From: CAILHX01 sp964511385
Lineage (GTDB): Bacteria > Pseudomonadota > Gammaproteobacteria > Burkholderiales > Methylophilaceae
Assembly (NCBI GenBank): GCA_964511385.1
Contig: CAZEFE010000011.1
Location: 13,851-77,850, forward strand
DNA: 64,000 nucleotides
Direction: 5' to 3'
The position numbers were made by a program, and so were the translations under genes. Each line of letters begins with the position of its first letter. Position 1 is the stretch's first letter. This document shows positions 41,177 through 49,073 of this stretch, piece by piece. The notes beneath the pieces are model-generated. The model was not told the DNA's origin and made no database searches. It worked only from the letters and a program-made list of their open reading frames with translations.

Positions 41177-41965
41177 ATGGACGATACACAAAAGAGAAAA
41201 CGAGTTAATTCCGACACGATCAATGTGCTTCGCCGGGCAGTAATCGACTTCCTTTACGAGAGTGAAGAATCGAATGAGCGCTACATCAAACGCGAAGCAA
41301 TCAAGCAATTGATGGGCGTTATTATTGCTGCCAAAAAAAGCGGCAGAAGTTTTGAGGAATTGGCTGAGTTATTTACTAAGAACGGATTTGATATAAGTGC
41401 CAACACGTTAAGGACTTATTTTTTTGAATTGCGTGCGGACGCCGAGATTCAGGCCGAAACGAAAATGCTGGCCGATAAAATCGAGGACACTAAAAAGAGT
41501 CTGGATCTGCAGCGCCAACTCGTAAATGGTACTGCTGCGCACAAACAAGCCAAAGACCGCGTCAAAAAATCAATGGCCGGCGCATACAAAGTGATCCCTT
41601 ATAGTGAGGCCGTATCCTCCCCCTCCCCCGCAAAGCCAGTTAGGCCGGCCGCCCCCTTGCAGGGGGCGGCATCGCCTCCTTCGTCGGCGGTTGTAATGGG
41701 TGTTGGGGGGAACCCTCCCTCCACTGGCGAGGCCCCAACAATTGAGTACCTTAAACGCTTATCTGAAGGTGCGCCAAAATTTGATTTGCCTGTTGACATA
41801 GAACTTCGGAACGGGATGATTTTTTATACTACCGGAGAACCGTTTGACGGCATCCTAAGTATTGGACAGCTGAGGATTCTGGAAACTTCAAAAAAACTGT
41901 TGGCCAGAAAACAGGCCAGCACCAGGACAACAGGTGCCTTTGTGGCAATGCCCACTAAACTCTAA
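41177..41965 (+). CDS. traK: TraK-like oriT-binding protein
   Basis: A 262-residue protein divergent from traJ across oriT, the position of TraK in RP4, where it wraps oriT DNA to help nicking. The N-terminal part (about 10-90) is helical and HTH-like: REAIKQLMGVIIAAKKSGRS, then FEELAELFTKNGFDISANTLRTY. A Lys-rich coiled segment follows. A Pro/Ala-rich stretch (about 145-195) contains a GC-rich perfect palindrome in the DNA, and a conserved-looking C-terminal part ends the protein. It is twice the length of RP4 TraK; the role is inferred from place and HTH. Confidence 0.65.
   Translation: MDDTQKRKRVNSDTINVLRRAVIDFLYESEESNERYIKREAIKQLMGVIIAAKKSGRSFEELAELFTKNGFDISANTLRTYFFELRADAEIQAETKMLADKIEDTKKSLDLQRQLVNGTAAHKQAKDRVKKSMAGAYKVIPYSEAVSSPSPAKPVRPAAPLQGAASPPSSAVVMGVGGNPPSTGEAPTIEYLKRLSEGAPKFDLPVDIELRNGMIFYTTGEPFDGILSIGQLRILETSKKLLARKQASTRTTGAFVAMPTKL
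41648..41700 (+). repeat. GC-rich palindrome and dispersed repeat inside traK
   Basis: GCCGCCCCCT-TGC-AGGGGGCGGC (41648-41670) is a perfect 10-bp-stem palindrome. TCGGCGGTTGTAATGGG (41684-41700) is repeated with one mismatch at 45958-45974 before the second parB. Both lie in G/C-rich surroundings unlike the neighbouring coding sequence. Confidence 0.55.
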
Positions 41966-41982
41966 AATTAGTTAAGAAAGCA

Positions 41983-42023
41983 CACACAAAACATTTGACT
42001 TTTATTTTGTGTGCGCCTACAAT
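41983..42023 (+). promoter_or_regulatory. Sigma-70 promoter with operator-like inverted repeat
   Basis: TTGACT (41995-42000), a 17-bp spacer and TACAAT (42018-42023) form a strong promoter. A 9-bp inverted repeat CACACAAAA (41983-41991)/TTTTGTGTG (42005-42013) straddles the -35. The downstream half, GTGTGCG-CTACAATAT, is shared with the promoter at 43145. Confidence 0.7.
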
Positions 42024-42048
42024 ATGCTTAATTAGTGAGGAGTTACAA

Positions 42049-42285
42049 ATGTCGGAGAACAACCAGGTAAGCGTCAAGTTTCAGGTCAACAAGACCTATT
42101 ACACACGCAGCATTTGCGATAGTGATTGCATTTATAAAATCACTATTCAATCCAGGACTTCCAAGACCATAAAAACAGATGATGACCAAGTTCTGCGCAT
42201 TAAGGTTCGTGACAGCGTTGAATTTGTGAAGCCGTTTGGTACATATAGCATGTCACCAATAATCACCGCAGAAAAGGAGATGTAA
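42049..42285 (+). CDS. Unknown small protein
   Basis: A 78-residue beta-rich protein (VSVKFQVNKTYYTRSICDSD), with Cys residues in ICDSDCIY. ATG 42049 follows GTGAGGAG and lies 25 bases after a strong -10 box. No family recognised. It is the first gene of the accessory run beside oriT, where anti-defence and establishment genes are often found. Confidence 0.6.
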   Translation: MSENNQVSVKFQVNKTYYTRSICDSDCIYKITIQSRTSKTIKTDDDQVLRIKVRDSVEFVKPFGTYSMSPIITAEKEM

Positions 42286-42287
42286 AG

Positions 42288-42458
42288 ATGGAAACGACGG
42301 TATCTTCGAGAGAACTGACTGATAAATCCAATGTGTATTCAGTTGTGTTTGTTGATGGCAGCAACATTGTAGAAATTGACTGCATTGATGAACAGGCTTC
42401 TAATGCGCTGCAAGAAGCATTGAGTAAATATGCATTAAATGCCCAGGTTTACAGCTGA
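42288..42458 (+). CDS. Very small protein of 56 residues
   Basis: Read directly from ATG 42288 (start METTVSSRELTDKSNVYSVV) to TGA 42456-42458. It starts 2 bases after the previous stop, with AAGGAG upstream, so it is co-expressed. It is acidic with a beta-then-helix pattern; function unknown. Confidence 0.55.
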   Translation: METTVSSRELTDKSNVYSVVFVDGSNIVEIDCIDEQASNALQEALSKYALNAQVYS

Positions 42459-42505
42459 TCTTTGAGTATGCGAAAGATGAATTACCATCTGGAAAAGGAA
42501 TCAAC

Positions 42506-42823
42506 ATGAATAAAATTTTTTCTCTATGCTCAAAATGGTTTGGCGCTACTGGCGAAGGATCGGCTTTGGGGATGAATGCGCGTGAAAAAGCACTTGACCT
42601 GTTAGAGCAAAACGGGCTTCGGGCACATTATTATTTGCCAGCGGTCGGTATAGAAAATCAAGAGCTTGCGAATGCTTGTCGAATGTTGGCTAGTGCCGGG
42701 TTCATCATCACGGCCTCAGATGGAACAATTACAGGTAAGGTTGCTTCAGCAAGACCATCGAATGATGAGCTAGTTGCTTTACGTCGGGCATCATTCAAAC
42801 TTGTTTCATCCAATGAAACGTAA
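42506..42823 (+). CDS. Unknown small protein
   Basis: A 105-residue mainly helical protein (NAREKALDLLEQNGLRAHYY) with a GGTA-type beta C-terminal part. AAAAGGA precedes the start. No signal or membrane helix. No family recognised. Confidence 0.55.
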   Translation: MNKIFSLCSKWFGATGEGSALGMNAREKALDLLEQNGLRAHYYLPAVGIENQELANACRMLASAGFIITASDGTITGKVASARPSNDELVALRRASFKLVSSNET

Positions 42824-43121
42824 TTTAAACATTATGCACCCATCAATAGAAGCCTCGGCTTTGGCGTCGCTGTATCAGATCAAACCTGTTACCGACAATG
42901 AAGAGCTCGCTAAATATCTTGGCCAGAAGGTAAGATACAAAAAAAATCTACTCACGCGAAAATTTATCAAACGACATGGAACCATCTGTATTGGCACTGT
43001 GTTCGAAATTAGAGAAGTGCAACACAATTACAAACGAGAAGAATGTTTGCGTGGTTATGCCCCAGGCGACAACTTCGGCCGCGTAATCTATCCGTCAGAA
43101 GTAGAAATAGTTGATGTATAG
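42813..43121 (+). CDS. Unknown basic protein
   Basis: A 102-residue basic protein from ATG 42813, which overlaps the previous stop by 11 bases; ATG 42834 is the alternative. Neither has a strong ribosome-binding site, so coupling to the upstream gene is likely. It has a KVRYKKNLLTRKFIKRHG basic stretch, possibly binding nucleic acid, and a beta-rich end. Function unknown. Confidence 0.5.
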   Translation: MKRNLNIMHPSIEASALASLYQIKPVTDNEELAKYLGQKVRYKKNLLTRKFIKRHGTICIGTVFEIREVQHNYKREECLRGYAPGDNFGRVIYPSEVEIVDV

Positions 43122-43144
43122 CTGTTATTTGTCCTACAAAATGC

Positions 43145-43230
43145 TTGCTTATTGTTATGTGTGCGACTACAATATAAGCATGTTGAGTGGTTCACTCCCT
43201 TAACAACAAAAGCCCCAACGGGGCGCTCTT
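43145..43230 (+). promoter_or_regulatory. Second promoter of the GTGTGCG type, with leader hairpin
   Basis: TTGCTT (43145-43150), a 17-bp spacer and TACAAT (43168-43173), with the same GTGTGCG-CTACAATAT context as the promoter at 41995. The 71-base leader contains GCCCC-AAC-GGGGC (43212-43224), which on the minus strand is followed by a T-rich run and could end opposing transcripts. Confidence 0.6.
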
Positions 43231-43244
43231 ACAGGAGAATTAAA

Positions 43245-43763
43245 ATGCAAGAACGTACATTTACTGCAACAGGTCTTTGTAAGGCTCGCACCTTCCGCAC
43301 AGTCAAGGAACTGTCTGGCGCTGTTCCGTTTGTGTGGATTCCACATCAACGCGATGCTTCGGCAATAGTCTATCTCGATCAAACCGACACCATCCGTACC
43401 GCTCTCGCAGTTACAGAACGTTCGGATCACCTTAATTTCTCTACCTGGACAGAACAAGAGCTCATTGATTGCTTTGGCGAAGATGCTCCGGCCAAAGCGC
43501 TCGACACTGCACGTAAATTTGGTAAGGTCTACGAAATAAATGGCGAATGGCTAGATTCCGGGGATGAGTTTCAATGGGCTCTCGATGTCCTTGGTGATGA
43601 CATGCACGCCAGCTATTCTTTTGAGAATGATCTTGATGGTGCCATAAATTGGATTGAAACCTATTGTGGCCACCAGTCGGCTGTAGCAACATTGGCCCTT
43701 GCCGAAGCGTTGGAACGCGCCGGATACATTGAAGAAGTTAAAGATAAGGAAGACGATGAATAA
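43245..43763 (+). CDS. Unknown acidic protein
   Basis: A 172-residue acidic soluble protein. ATG 43245 follows AGGAG; an upstream in-frame start at 43152 falls within the promoter. It contains ELIDCFGEDAPAKALDTARK and a WALDVLGDDMHASYSFENDL segment, possibly a small alpha/beta domain. No family recognised. It overlaps the next regulator gene by 8 bases and so shares its control. Acidic DNA-mimic anti-restriction function is conceivable but not shown. Confidence 0.6.
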   Translation: MQERTFTATGLCKARTFRTVKELSGAVPFVWIPHQRDASAIVYLDQTDTIRTALAVTERSDHLNFSTWTEQELIDCFGEDAPAKALDTARKFGKVYEINGEWLDSGDEFQWALDVLGDDMHASYSFENDLDGAINWIETYCGHQSAVATLALAEALERAGYIEEVKDKEDDE

Positions 43764-44286
43764 TTCAGATCGTTTGAAAGCCATCCGCCTGGCGCTGGGC
43801 ATCTCGGTAAACGAAATGTCCAGCATGCTAGGCCTGGATAGCAGCTACAAAGGAGGGGATAGAGTGCGCGAGATGGAACGCGGCGCACGCGAAGTTACCG
43901 GACCTATCTCAAAACTAATGCGTTACCTGGAACAATCTGTAGAGGTTGATGAAGATTCCGACATGACCGATCTGGCCATGCATATCCTCCCGAGATTTAT
44001 GGACTGCACCAACCTAGAAGACGATGATGCCGAAGTCGAAATAGTGATGCACACACGGTTTCCTCGTTTCTATGCCGTGATGACCCCTGACAAGCTGCCG
44101 GCAGAAGTACGGCAAACACTGGATGACCAAGGTGTGTATGTAGTCGGATTGCCGGAGGAACTAGGTTTGACGGATATGGTGATACTGTGGATTGATGAAC
44201 CAATCAGAGAGCCGGGTAATATCTTACAAGAAGCTGCTCAGCTCAAAATTAAACAAGCCATGCTGGATATACCGAATGGTCACTAA
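43756..44286 (+). CDS. XRE-like transcriptional regulator
   Basis: A 176-residue protein. ATG 43756 follows AAGGAAG and overlaps the preceding stop. Residues 1-65 form an XRE-like helix-turn-helix (RLKAIRLALGISVNEMSSMLGL, then a recognition-helix region and EMERGAREVTGP). The C-terminal half is acidic, with LEDDDAEVEI and a mixed alpha/beta part. It may regulate the GTGTGCG-type promoters of this accessory block; the inverted repeat at 41983-42013 is a candidate site. Confidence 0.65.
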   Translation: MNNSDRLKAIRLALGISVNEMSSMLGLDSSYKGGDRVREMERGAREVTGPISKLMRYLEQSVEVDEDSDMTDLAMHILPRFMDCTNLEDDDAEVEIVMHTRFPRFYAVMTPDKLPAEVRQTLDDQGVYVVGLPEELGLTDMVILWIDEPIREPGNILQEAAQLKIKQAMLDIPNGH

Positions 44287-44297
44287 AGGACTTTACT

Positions 44298-44549
44298 ATG
44301 GAAACTAAACAGATGATTACGATGTTGGTGGTTGTACTGGCTCCAGTAGTTGCATGGCGGATATACAAGTGGATAGAAAATGGTGGATTGTATTATCTCC
44401 AATGTCCCGCCGCCCGGTTAATGGATGATTTGGGAAAAACCAAGCGCCTTGATACAGCGACCATCGAACAGATTATTCAACGTGTCGGCCGTTCCAATAA
44501 TCCAGCAAAAGAAGTTGAAAAGCTACGCGAAGAATTACACATCAATTAA
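44298..44549 (+). CDS. Small single-span membrane protein
   Basis: An 83-residue protein with one N-terminal membrane helix (about 5-22, QMITMLVVVLAPVVAWRIYK) and a cytoplasmic helical tail. It lies 11 bases after the XRE-like gene. Function unknown. Confidence 0.55.
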   Translation: METKQMITMLVVVLAPVVAWRIYKWIENGGLYYLQCPAARLMDDLGKTKRLDTATIEQIIQRVGRSNNPAKEVEKLREELHIN

Positions 44550-44561
44550 AAGGAGGTACTC

Positions 44562-44837
44562 ATGATGACAATATTTTCTTTCCGAGCTGAATGCCCAGAT
44601 GATCTGGAAAAACTCTATGAGGCATTTCGGGGCTCCAATCTAATCTACCAATTTTATTCAAATAAGCCACAGGATGAGGAGTTTCCTGATGTTCGTGTTG
44701 AGCTTGAAACATCAGCATCTCTTGAGGTGATCCGCGAAATAATGCGCAAGGTTGTGGATGGCCACGTCATGCTCCAAACGCTGCGCGAATGCCCTCTTTC
44801 TGAAAACACACTTGAGCGCGATTACGAACTTCTTTAA
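44562..44837 (+). CDS. Unknown small protein
   Basis: A 91-residue acidic protein with a beta-helix-beta pattern (FSFRAECPDDLEKLYEAFRG) and a second helix pair. AAGGAGG precedes the start. No signal peptide. No family recognised. Confidence 0.55.
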   Translation: MMTIFSFRAECPDDLEKLYEAFRGSNLIYQFYSNKPQDEEFPDVRVELETSASLEVIREIMRKVVDGHVMLQTLRECPLSENTLERDYELL

Positions 44838-44888
44838 AGAATAAATAACGCGACACATATTTTTCAATTTTCAAGCAAGGAGAATTAC

Positions 44889-45275
44889 ATGGGCGTAACT
44901 ATTCGAGCAGTAGAACATTATTGGGTGGCTCCCCTAGTATTGGCATTTATTTTATTAGGCTTTTATTACTGGTGGGGAGATACGTGTTCCAAGAAAACGT
45001 TCTTCGTAGCCTTTGTTATTTCATGCATATCTTGGTTTATTTTTGCATCCCTTCTTCAAATGGATGAAGAAAAGAAGGAATTATTCTGGAACCATTTTGC
45101 ACAAAAAAATCATTGTCAGAACAAAGGATTCAAAACGGTAACTTCTGCGGGAATCTTCGGAGGTGTTTATACAGTGAACCTTTTTACTTGCGATAATGGC
45201 GTTACATTTGAAACACAAGGAATTCCTGACGTCAGGAAAATTACCAACCAACCCATAAAACCAAGCCATGGTTAG
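44889..45275 (+). CDS. Unknown two-span membrane protein
   Basis: A 128-residue protein with two membrane helices (about 12-29 and 36-55) and a C-terminal polar domain bearing Cys residues. AAGGAG lies upstream. It overlaps the next RHH-type gene by 8 bases. Function unknown. Confidence 0.55.
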   Translation: MGVTIRAVEHYWVAPLVLAFILLGFYYWWGDTCSKKTFFVAFVISCISWFIFASLLQMDEEKKELFWNHFAQKNHCQNKGFKTVTSAGIFGGVYTVNLFTCDNGVTFETQGIPDVRKITNQPIKPSHG

Positions 45276-45489
45276 ACCAAGAAAACATCCCGAAGGCACA
45301 ACTGCTACACAGCGCGGTCAAATGTCCACGGCCGCCCTTGTAGCAGCTGGCGGGGCACGAAAATCCTTCAGGCTGTCACCAGAAGCGCATCAGGCACTCA
45401 AAAACTTAATGGCGAGGCCTGCTGCTCCTGCAACTGAGACAGAATTGATCGAACAGCTATTGATTAAAGCAGAAATTAACACCCGCTAA
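45268..45489 (+). CDS. Small RHH-like DNA-binding protein
   Basis: A 73-residue basic protein. After a flexible N-terminus, ARKSFRLSPEAHQALKNLMA (about 30-49) looks like the strand and first helix of a ribbon-helix-helix domain, and TETELIEQLLIKA like the second. Its start overlaps the membrane-protein gene. Probably a local regulator or plasmid DNA-binding factor. Confidence 0.55.
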   Translation: MVRPRKHPEGTTATQRGQMSTAALVAAGGARKSFRLSPEAHQALKNLMARPAAPATETELIEQLLIKAEINTR

Positions 45490-45544
45490 AGATGATTGAC
45501 TAGCTAAATTGAATGCATATAACTCAACCAACGGAGATTTAATT

Positions 45545-45889
45545 ATGAACACTTTCAATCAGATGGTTCCTTCGTTTGTCATGGCACATCCCATCATATT
45601 ATTAGTGCCAATCCTGACGGCAGTTTTTTTACTGTATGGCTTTGGGGAATACCTAAGTAAGAAATTCAAGATAGCGTTCCTTACATTTTCCTGCGCTGCT
45701 TCGGTATTGCTGTGCCTATGGTTTGAAACGGCCTCGTTTAAGAGCTTAACTCATTTCATGGCAGCTTCACCTCGTCTGGCGCAAGCCTTCTATTTCAGTT
45801 TGCTTGTCTTCGCAGTTGCCTATTTTTTCTGGTCATCAGCAGACCGAAAGAGAATTGCCAAGAATTTCCATAACACTGAACGCAATTAA
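45545..45889 (+). CDS. Unknown three-span membrane protein
   Basis: A 114-residue hydrophobic protein from ATG 45545 (GGAG upstream; an in-frame start at 45509 is less likely). Three membrane helices lie near 16-33, 41-59 and 80-96. No recognised motif. Confidence 0.5.
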   Translation: MNTFNQMVPSFVMAHPIILLVPILTAVFLLYGFGEYLSKKFKIAFLTFSCAASVLLCLWFETASFKSLTHFMAASPRLAQAFYFSLLVFAVAYFFWSSADRKRIAKNFHNTERN

Positions 45890-46006
45890 ACCAACAAAAC
45901 CTTATCCATCCCAATCAAAACCATGGCGCCGGGCGGCTCGTTCCTCGCCGCTCGCCTTCGGCGGTTGTTATGGGATGGGTAGGGTAGCCCCTGAAAGGAG
46001 AAAACT
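45890..46006 (+). promoter_or_regulatory. Structured leader before the second parB
   Basis: CCTTATCCATCCCAAT (about 45899-45914) pairs imperfectly with TATGGGATGGGTAGGG (about 45969-45984), enclosing the GC-rich segment CGCCGGGCGGC...CGCCGC. The repeat TCGGCGGTTGTTATGGG (45958-45974) also occurs in traK. The ribosome-binding site AAAGGAG of the next gene lies right after, so the fold could affect its translation. Confidence 0.4.
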
Positions 46007-47563
46007 GTGAGCCAATTACTCGATCTACCACTTGAAAAAATCATACCTTCTTCGACGAATCCACGGCGCACATTTGACCAGGCCAGCATGGATGAAATCA
46101 CTGAAAGCATCAAAACGCACGGCGTCGCCCAGCCGATCCTGGTAAGGCCTCATCCAAACCAAGAAGGCTTTTATGAATTGATCGCCGGCGAACGGCGCTG
46201 GCGTGGCTCCAAGGCCGCTGATAAACCGAGAATCCCGGCCTATATTCGAAATTTAAGCGATGTCGAGGCCTTGGAGCTTCAGGTGATCGAGAATTTGCAT
46301 CGCAAGGATCTCCATCCGATGGAAGAGGCCGAAGGTTATCAGCGATTGATGAAAGAGCATGGGTTTTCGATTGAACAGCTGATAGAAAAGGTTGGCAAGT
46401 CCAGGGCCTATATTTATGCCAGACTAAAACTGTGCTCGTTATGTGATAAAGCAAGACAAGCGTTTTATGATGGTGTTCTCAACCCATCAACAGCATTATT
46501 GATTGCACGTATCCCTGTAGCAGCCTTGCAGGCACAGGCCATGAAAGACATTACTGAAGGGCACCAAGGTCCCTTGGCTGTGCGCGCTGCTCAAGAAGTC
46601 CTGCAACGCCGCTATATGCTTAAATTGGCAGAAGCACCCTTTCCGCGCGGGGATGCAACGCTTATTCCAAAAGCCGGCAAATGTCACGAGTGCCCAAAAC
46701 GTACCGGCAATCAACCGGAGGTGTTTGAGGATATAAAAAGTGCAGACGTGTGCACCGATCCCGATTGCTTCTCAAAGAAAAAAGATACCTACGCCAAACA
46801 GGTGATTCAACAAGGGTTGGACGAAGGTAAACGGATTTTGTCTATTGAAGACACACGGCGCTATTTCCCGCACGGAATAGAAAACAGTTATTCCGGCAGT
46901 TTCATTTCATTCAATGAAAAAAACTGGTCTCTCGGTAAAACCGTCCGTGAGCTGGTCGGCGATGCCAAGTTCGAAACCTTGCATTGGGCACTGGATCAAA
47001 ATACCGGTAAGCTCGTAGAGGTTGTGAAACGGTCGGAATATAAGGCCGTCCTGGTACAACGCGGGCTAAGTAAGAGTTCTGGAAGTTCGGACAAGGAACG
47101 CGAAAAAGCGGCCAGGGTTGAGACGCGATATCGGGAACAAATCCATACCACTGTGCGCGAGAAGCTGCTGCACGTGTACGAAAACGATCCGCATCTCTCC
47201 AAAGACGAATACGTGCTGTTGGCCAAGGCATTGTTTGACCGTACCGATTTCGAGAACCAAAAACGCCTATCAAAACTGTGGACACCGGATTGTGGCCCTA
47301 TTGGATCAGGGCATGATCTGGTGCATGAGTTCAAACAAACGATTACTACCCTACCCCATCACAAACTGTGTTTGTTGGTCATGGATCTGGTCGTCATTGT
47401 GAACGTCAAGGCCTCGTCCTGGAACTACGACCGTGACGAAGCGGAAATGTTGATGAGCGTGGCCAAGCAGCACAACATCAACACCACTAAAATCCGCAAG
47501 GAAATCGAGGCCACTACCAATGCAAAGAAACCAGCCAAAAAACCGGAGCCTGCATCTGCTTAA
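46007..47563 (+). CDS. Second ParB-like protein with zinc-ribbon-like insert
   Basis: A 518-residue protein starting at GTG. The N-terminal ParB/Srx domain has NPRRTF (about 18-23), IAGERRWRGSKAA and IENLHRKDLHPMEEAEGY; the HTH follows at about 120-145 (SIEQLIEKVGKSRAYIYARL). A Cys cluster, C226-x2-C229 and C249-x4-C254, suggests a zinc site not found in classical partition ParB. The C-terminal half is long and charged. No cognate parA is adjacent in the normal order, though ParA-like TraL genes follow. It may act in establishment or gene control rather than partition. Confidence 0.75.
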   Translation: MSQLLDLPLEKIIPSSTNPRRTFDQASMDEITESIKTHGVAQPILVRPHPNQEGFYELIAGERRWRGSKAADKPRIPAYIRNLSDVEALELQVIENLHRKDLHPMEEAEGYQRLMKEHGFSIEQLIEKVGKSRAYIYARLKLCSLCDKARQAFYDGVLNPSTALLIARIPVAALQAQAMKDITEGHQGPLAVRAAQEVLQRRYMLKLAEAPFPRGDATLIPKAGKCHECPKRTGNQPEVFEDIKSADVCTDPDCFSKKKDTYAKQVIQQGLDEGKRILSIEDTRRYFPHGIENSYSGSFISFNEKNWSLGKTVRELVGDAKFETLHWALDQNTGKLVEVVKRSEYKAVLVQRGLSKSSGSSDKEREKAARVETRYREQIHTTVREKLLHVYENDPHLSKDEYVLLAKALFDRTDFENQKRLSKLWTPDCGPIGSGHDLVHEFKQTITTLPHHKLCLLVMDLVVIVNVKASSWNYDRDEAEMLMSVAKQHNINTTKIRKEIEATTNAKKPAKKPEPASA

Positions 47564-47570
47564 AATAACT

Positions 47571-47586
47571 GTGATATATTTATCTA
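47571..47586 (+). promoter_or_regulatory. AT-rich operon-head element before traL
   Basis: GTGATATATTTATCTA, a copy of the recurrent element with TATATT as a possible -10, lies 44 bases before the first traL-like gene. Confidence 0.45.
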
Positions 47587-47629
47587 CTAATGCGACGCAT
47601 TGCATAAAAACTTCTAACAGAAAGGAAAC

Positions 47630-48382
47630 ATGATGGCGAATTCAATCGTTTTTTTCGATGGGGACAAAGGCGGAGTTGGCAAGTCTACAACATGCGCGGC
47701 TTATATTGATTGGGCATTAACGCAACAACTTTCGCTGGCGATTGTGGATGGTGATGCAAGAAATCCTGACGTTGGGAGAATTTTTGAAGAAGTCGCCCCA
47801 GTCTGTTATGCCAACTTGCGCGACCATGACGGCTGGATGGATTTCATTGATTTCATTCATGAGCACGACGGTAAAACCATCATTGTCTCCATGCCTGCCG
47901 GCATTGGTCATGAGCTGCAACAGGAAACGGATCGGCTGATCTCTGTTGCCGAAGGCCTCGGTCGCAACTTGAACCTGGTATGGGTCATCAACCGTACCCT
48001 GGATTCTGTCAACCTGCTGAATTCGGCGCTGGAATCCTGGAAAGGCAAGCTCAAGGGCAAAGTGGTTTTGAAAAACCTCTTTTTCGGGTATCCGGAAAAA
48101 TTCCGGCGCTGGGATGATTCTGAAACCAGGAAGAAGTTTGAAAAAACTGGCGGCAAAACGCTAAGTATTTCCGAGCTGCATGAGCGTGTCATGGATAAGC
48201 TGTTCGCCGATCCCAACAATATCATGCCCTACTCCAGCGCCGTCACCGAGCTGAAAGACTTCAAGTCCTCTCCGCACAAACTCACCGCTTCAGAGAACAT
48301 GGAGCTGGCCACCTGGCTCAAGGAAAACAATGCCGTGTTCAACGCCATGAGCGTCGAGTTCGGGATGGCGCCGGAGGCCTGA
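47630..48382 (+). CDS. traL: ParA/MinD-type ATPase, TraL-like (copy 1)
   Basis: A 250-residue ATPase with deviant Walker A DKGGVGKST at 12-20 and DGDARNPDVG (about 39-48). TraL of IncP plasmids is a ParA-family protein encoded near traK and traM; the same neighbours here support the name. The second Asp of ParA switch motifs is replaced (DGDARN rather than DxDPQG), which argues against a partition role. It is followed 10 bases later by a diverged paralogue. The role in transfer is not defined. Confidence 0.7.
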   Translation: MMANSIVFFDGDKGGVGKSTTCAAYIDWALTQQLSLAIVDGDARNPDVGRIFEEVAPVCYANLRDHDGWMDFIDFIHEHDGKTIIVSMPAGIGHELQQETDRLISVAEGLGRNLNLVWVINRTLDSVNLLNSALESWKGKLKGKVVLKNLFFGYPEKFRRWDDSETRKKFEKTGGKTLSISELHERVMDKLFADPNNIMPYSSAVTELKDFKSSPHKLTASENMELATWLKENNAVFNAMSVEFGMAPEA

Positions 48383-48392
48383 GCTAACCGGT

Positions 48393-49073
48393 ATGCAAAA
48401 GAACATCTGGCTCATCCTGGGTAACAAAGGCTCCGTTGGCAAATCCGTTGTGACCAAGGCCTTTATCGAATGGTTACAGACGCATGACCTGCCTGTTATC
48501 GCCATTGACGGCGACGATGGTGCGCGAGACGTGGCCAAAACCTTCCAGGATGAAATACCGACTGAGGTATTTGATTTAAGTGTTGGTACCGGCTGGGCAG
48601 AATTCGCTGATTGGATATGTTCCACCAATTACGAATCTCACATTGTGACCAATATGCCCGATGGCGTTACAGAAAAGACCATACAGGCCTTGCAACGGTA
48701 CTCCCCTGCCATGGAAGCCATGGGCTACCAAATAAATGCCCTGTTCGTGATGAACACCCTGGCTGACGGTATTGACCTGCTGCCGTACCTGGTAAGAACC
48801 ATCAAGCATGTACATCCGATCAAAAACCTGTTCTTTGGCCAATCGGTAGACTTCACTTATTTCAATCGCAAATACCAGCGCCATTTCAGCGACAACACGG
48901 TTTATTTTCCACGCGCATATCCCCGCGTGATGAACCAGGTGCGGGCTGCATACCTGCCCTACTCCACAATTGCCGCTTCCCGCGAACAAACCATCACCAC
49001 CAGGTTGGAAATCACCAGCTGGCTGGAACGCGCCCTGGAAGCATTTGATGAAACTTTAATGGAGGAATTATGA
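48393..49073 (+). CDS. ParA/MinD-type ATPase, TraL-like (copy 2)
   Basis: A 226-residue paralogue of the preceding protein: P-loop NKGSVGKSVV at 11-20 and DGDDGARDVA near 40-49. Shared landmarks such as KNLFFG in the C-terminal half support common descent. The Gly-to-Ser change in the P-loop still keeps both Lys residues. Tandem, diverged copies may form a heterodimer. It overlaps the traM-like gene by 4 bases. Confidence 0.65.
   Translation: MQKNIWLILGNKGSVGKSVVTKAFIEWLQTHDLPVIAIDGDDGARDVAKTFQDEIPTEVFDLSVGTGWAEFADWICSTNYESHIVTNMPDGVTEKTIQALQRYSPAMEAMGYQINALFVMNTLADGIDLLPYLVRTIKHVHPIKNLFFGQSVDFTYFNRKYQRHFSDNTVYFPRAYPRVMNQVRAAYLPYSTIAASREQTITTRLEITSWLERALEAFDETLMEEL

Noticed and set aside
41983..42023. 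Single-strand (Frpo-like) promoter of the leading region
   Set aside because: If the plus strand is transferred, genes read rightward from here could not use it as template before complementary synthesis; an ordinary duplex promoter with operator explains the repeat.
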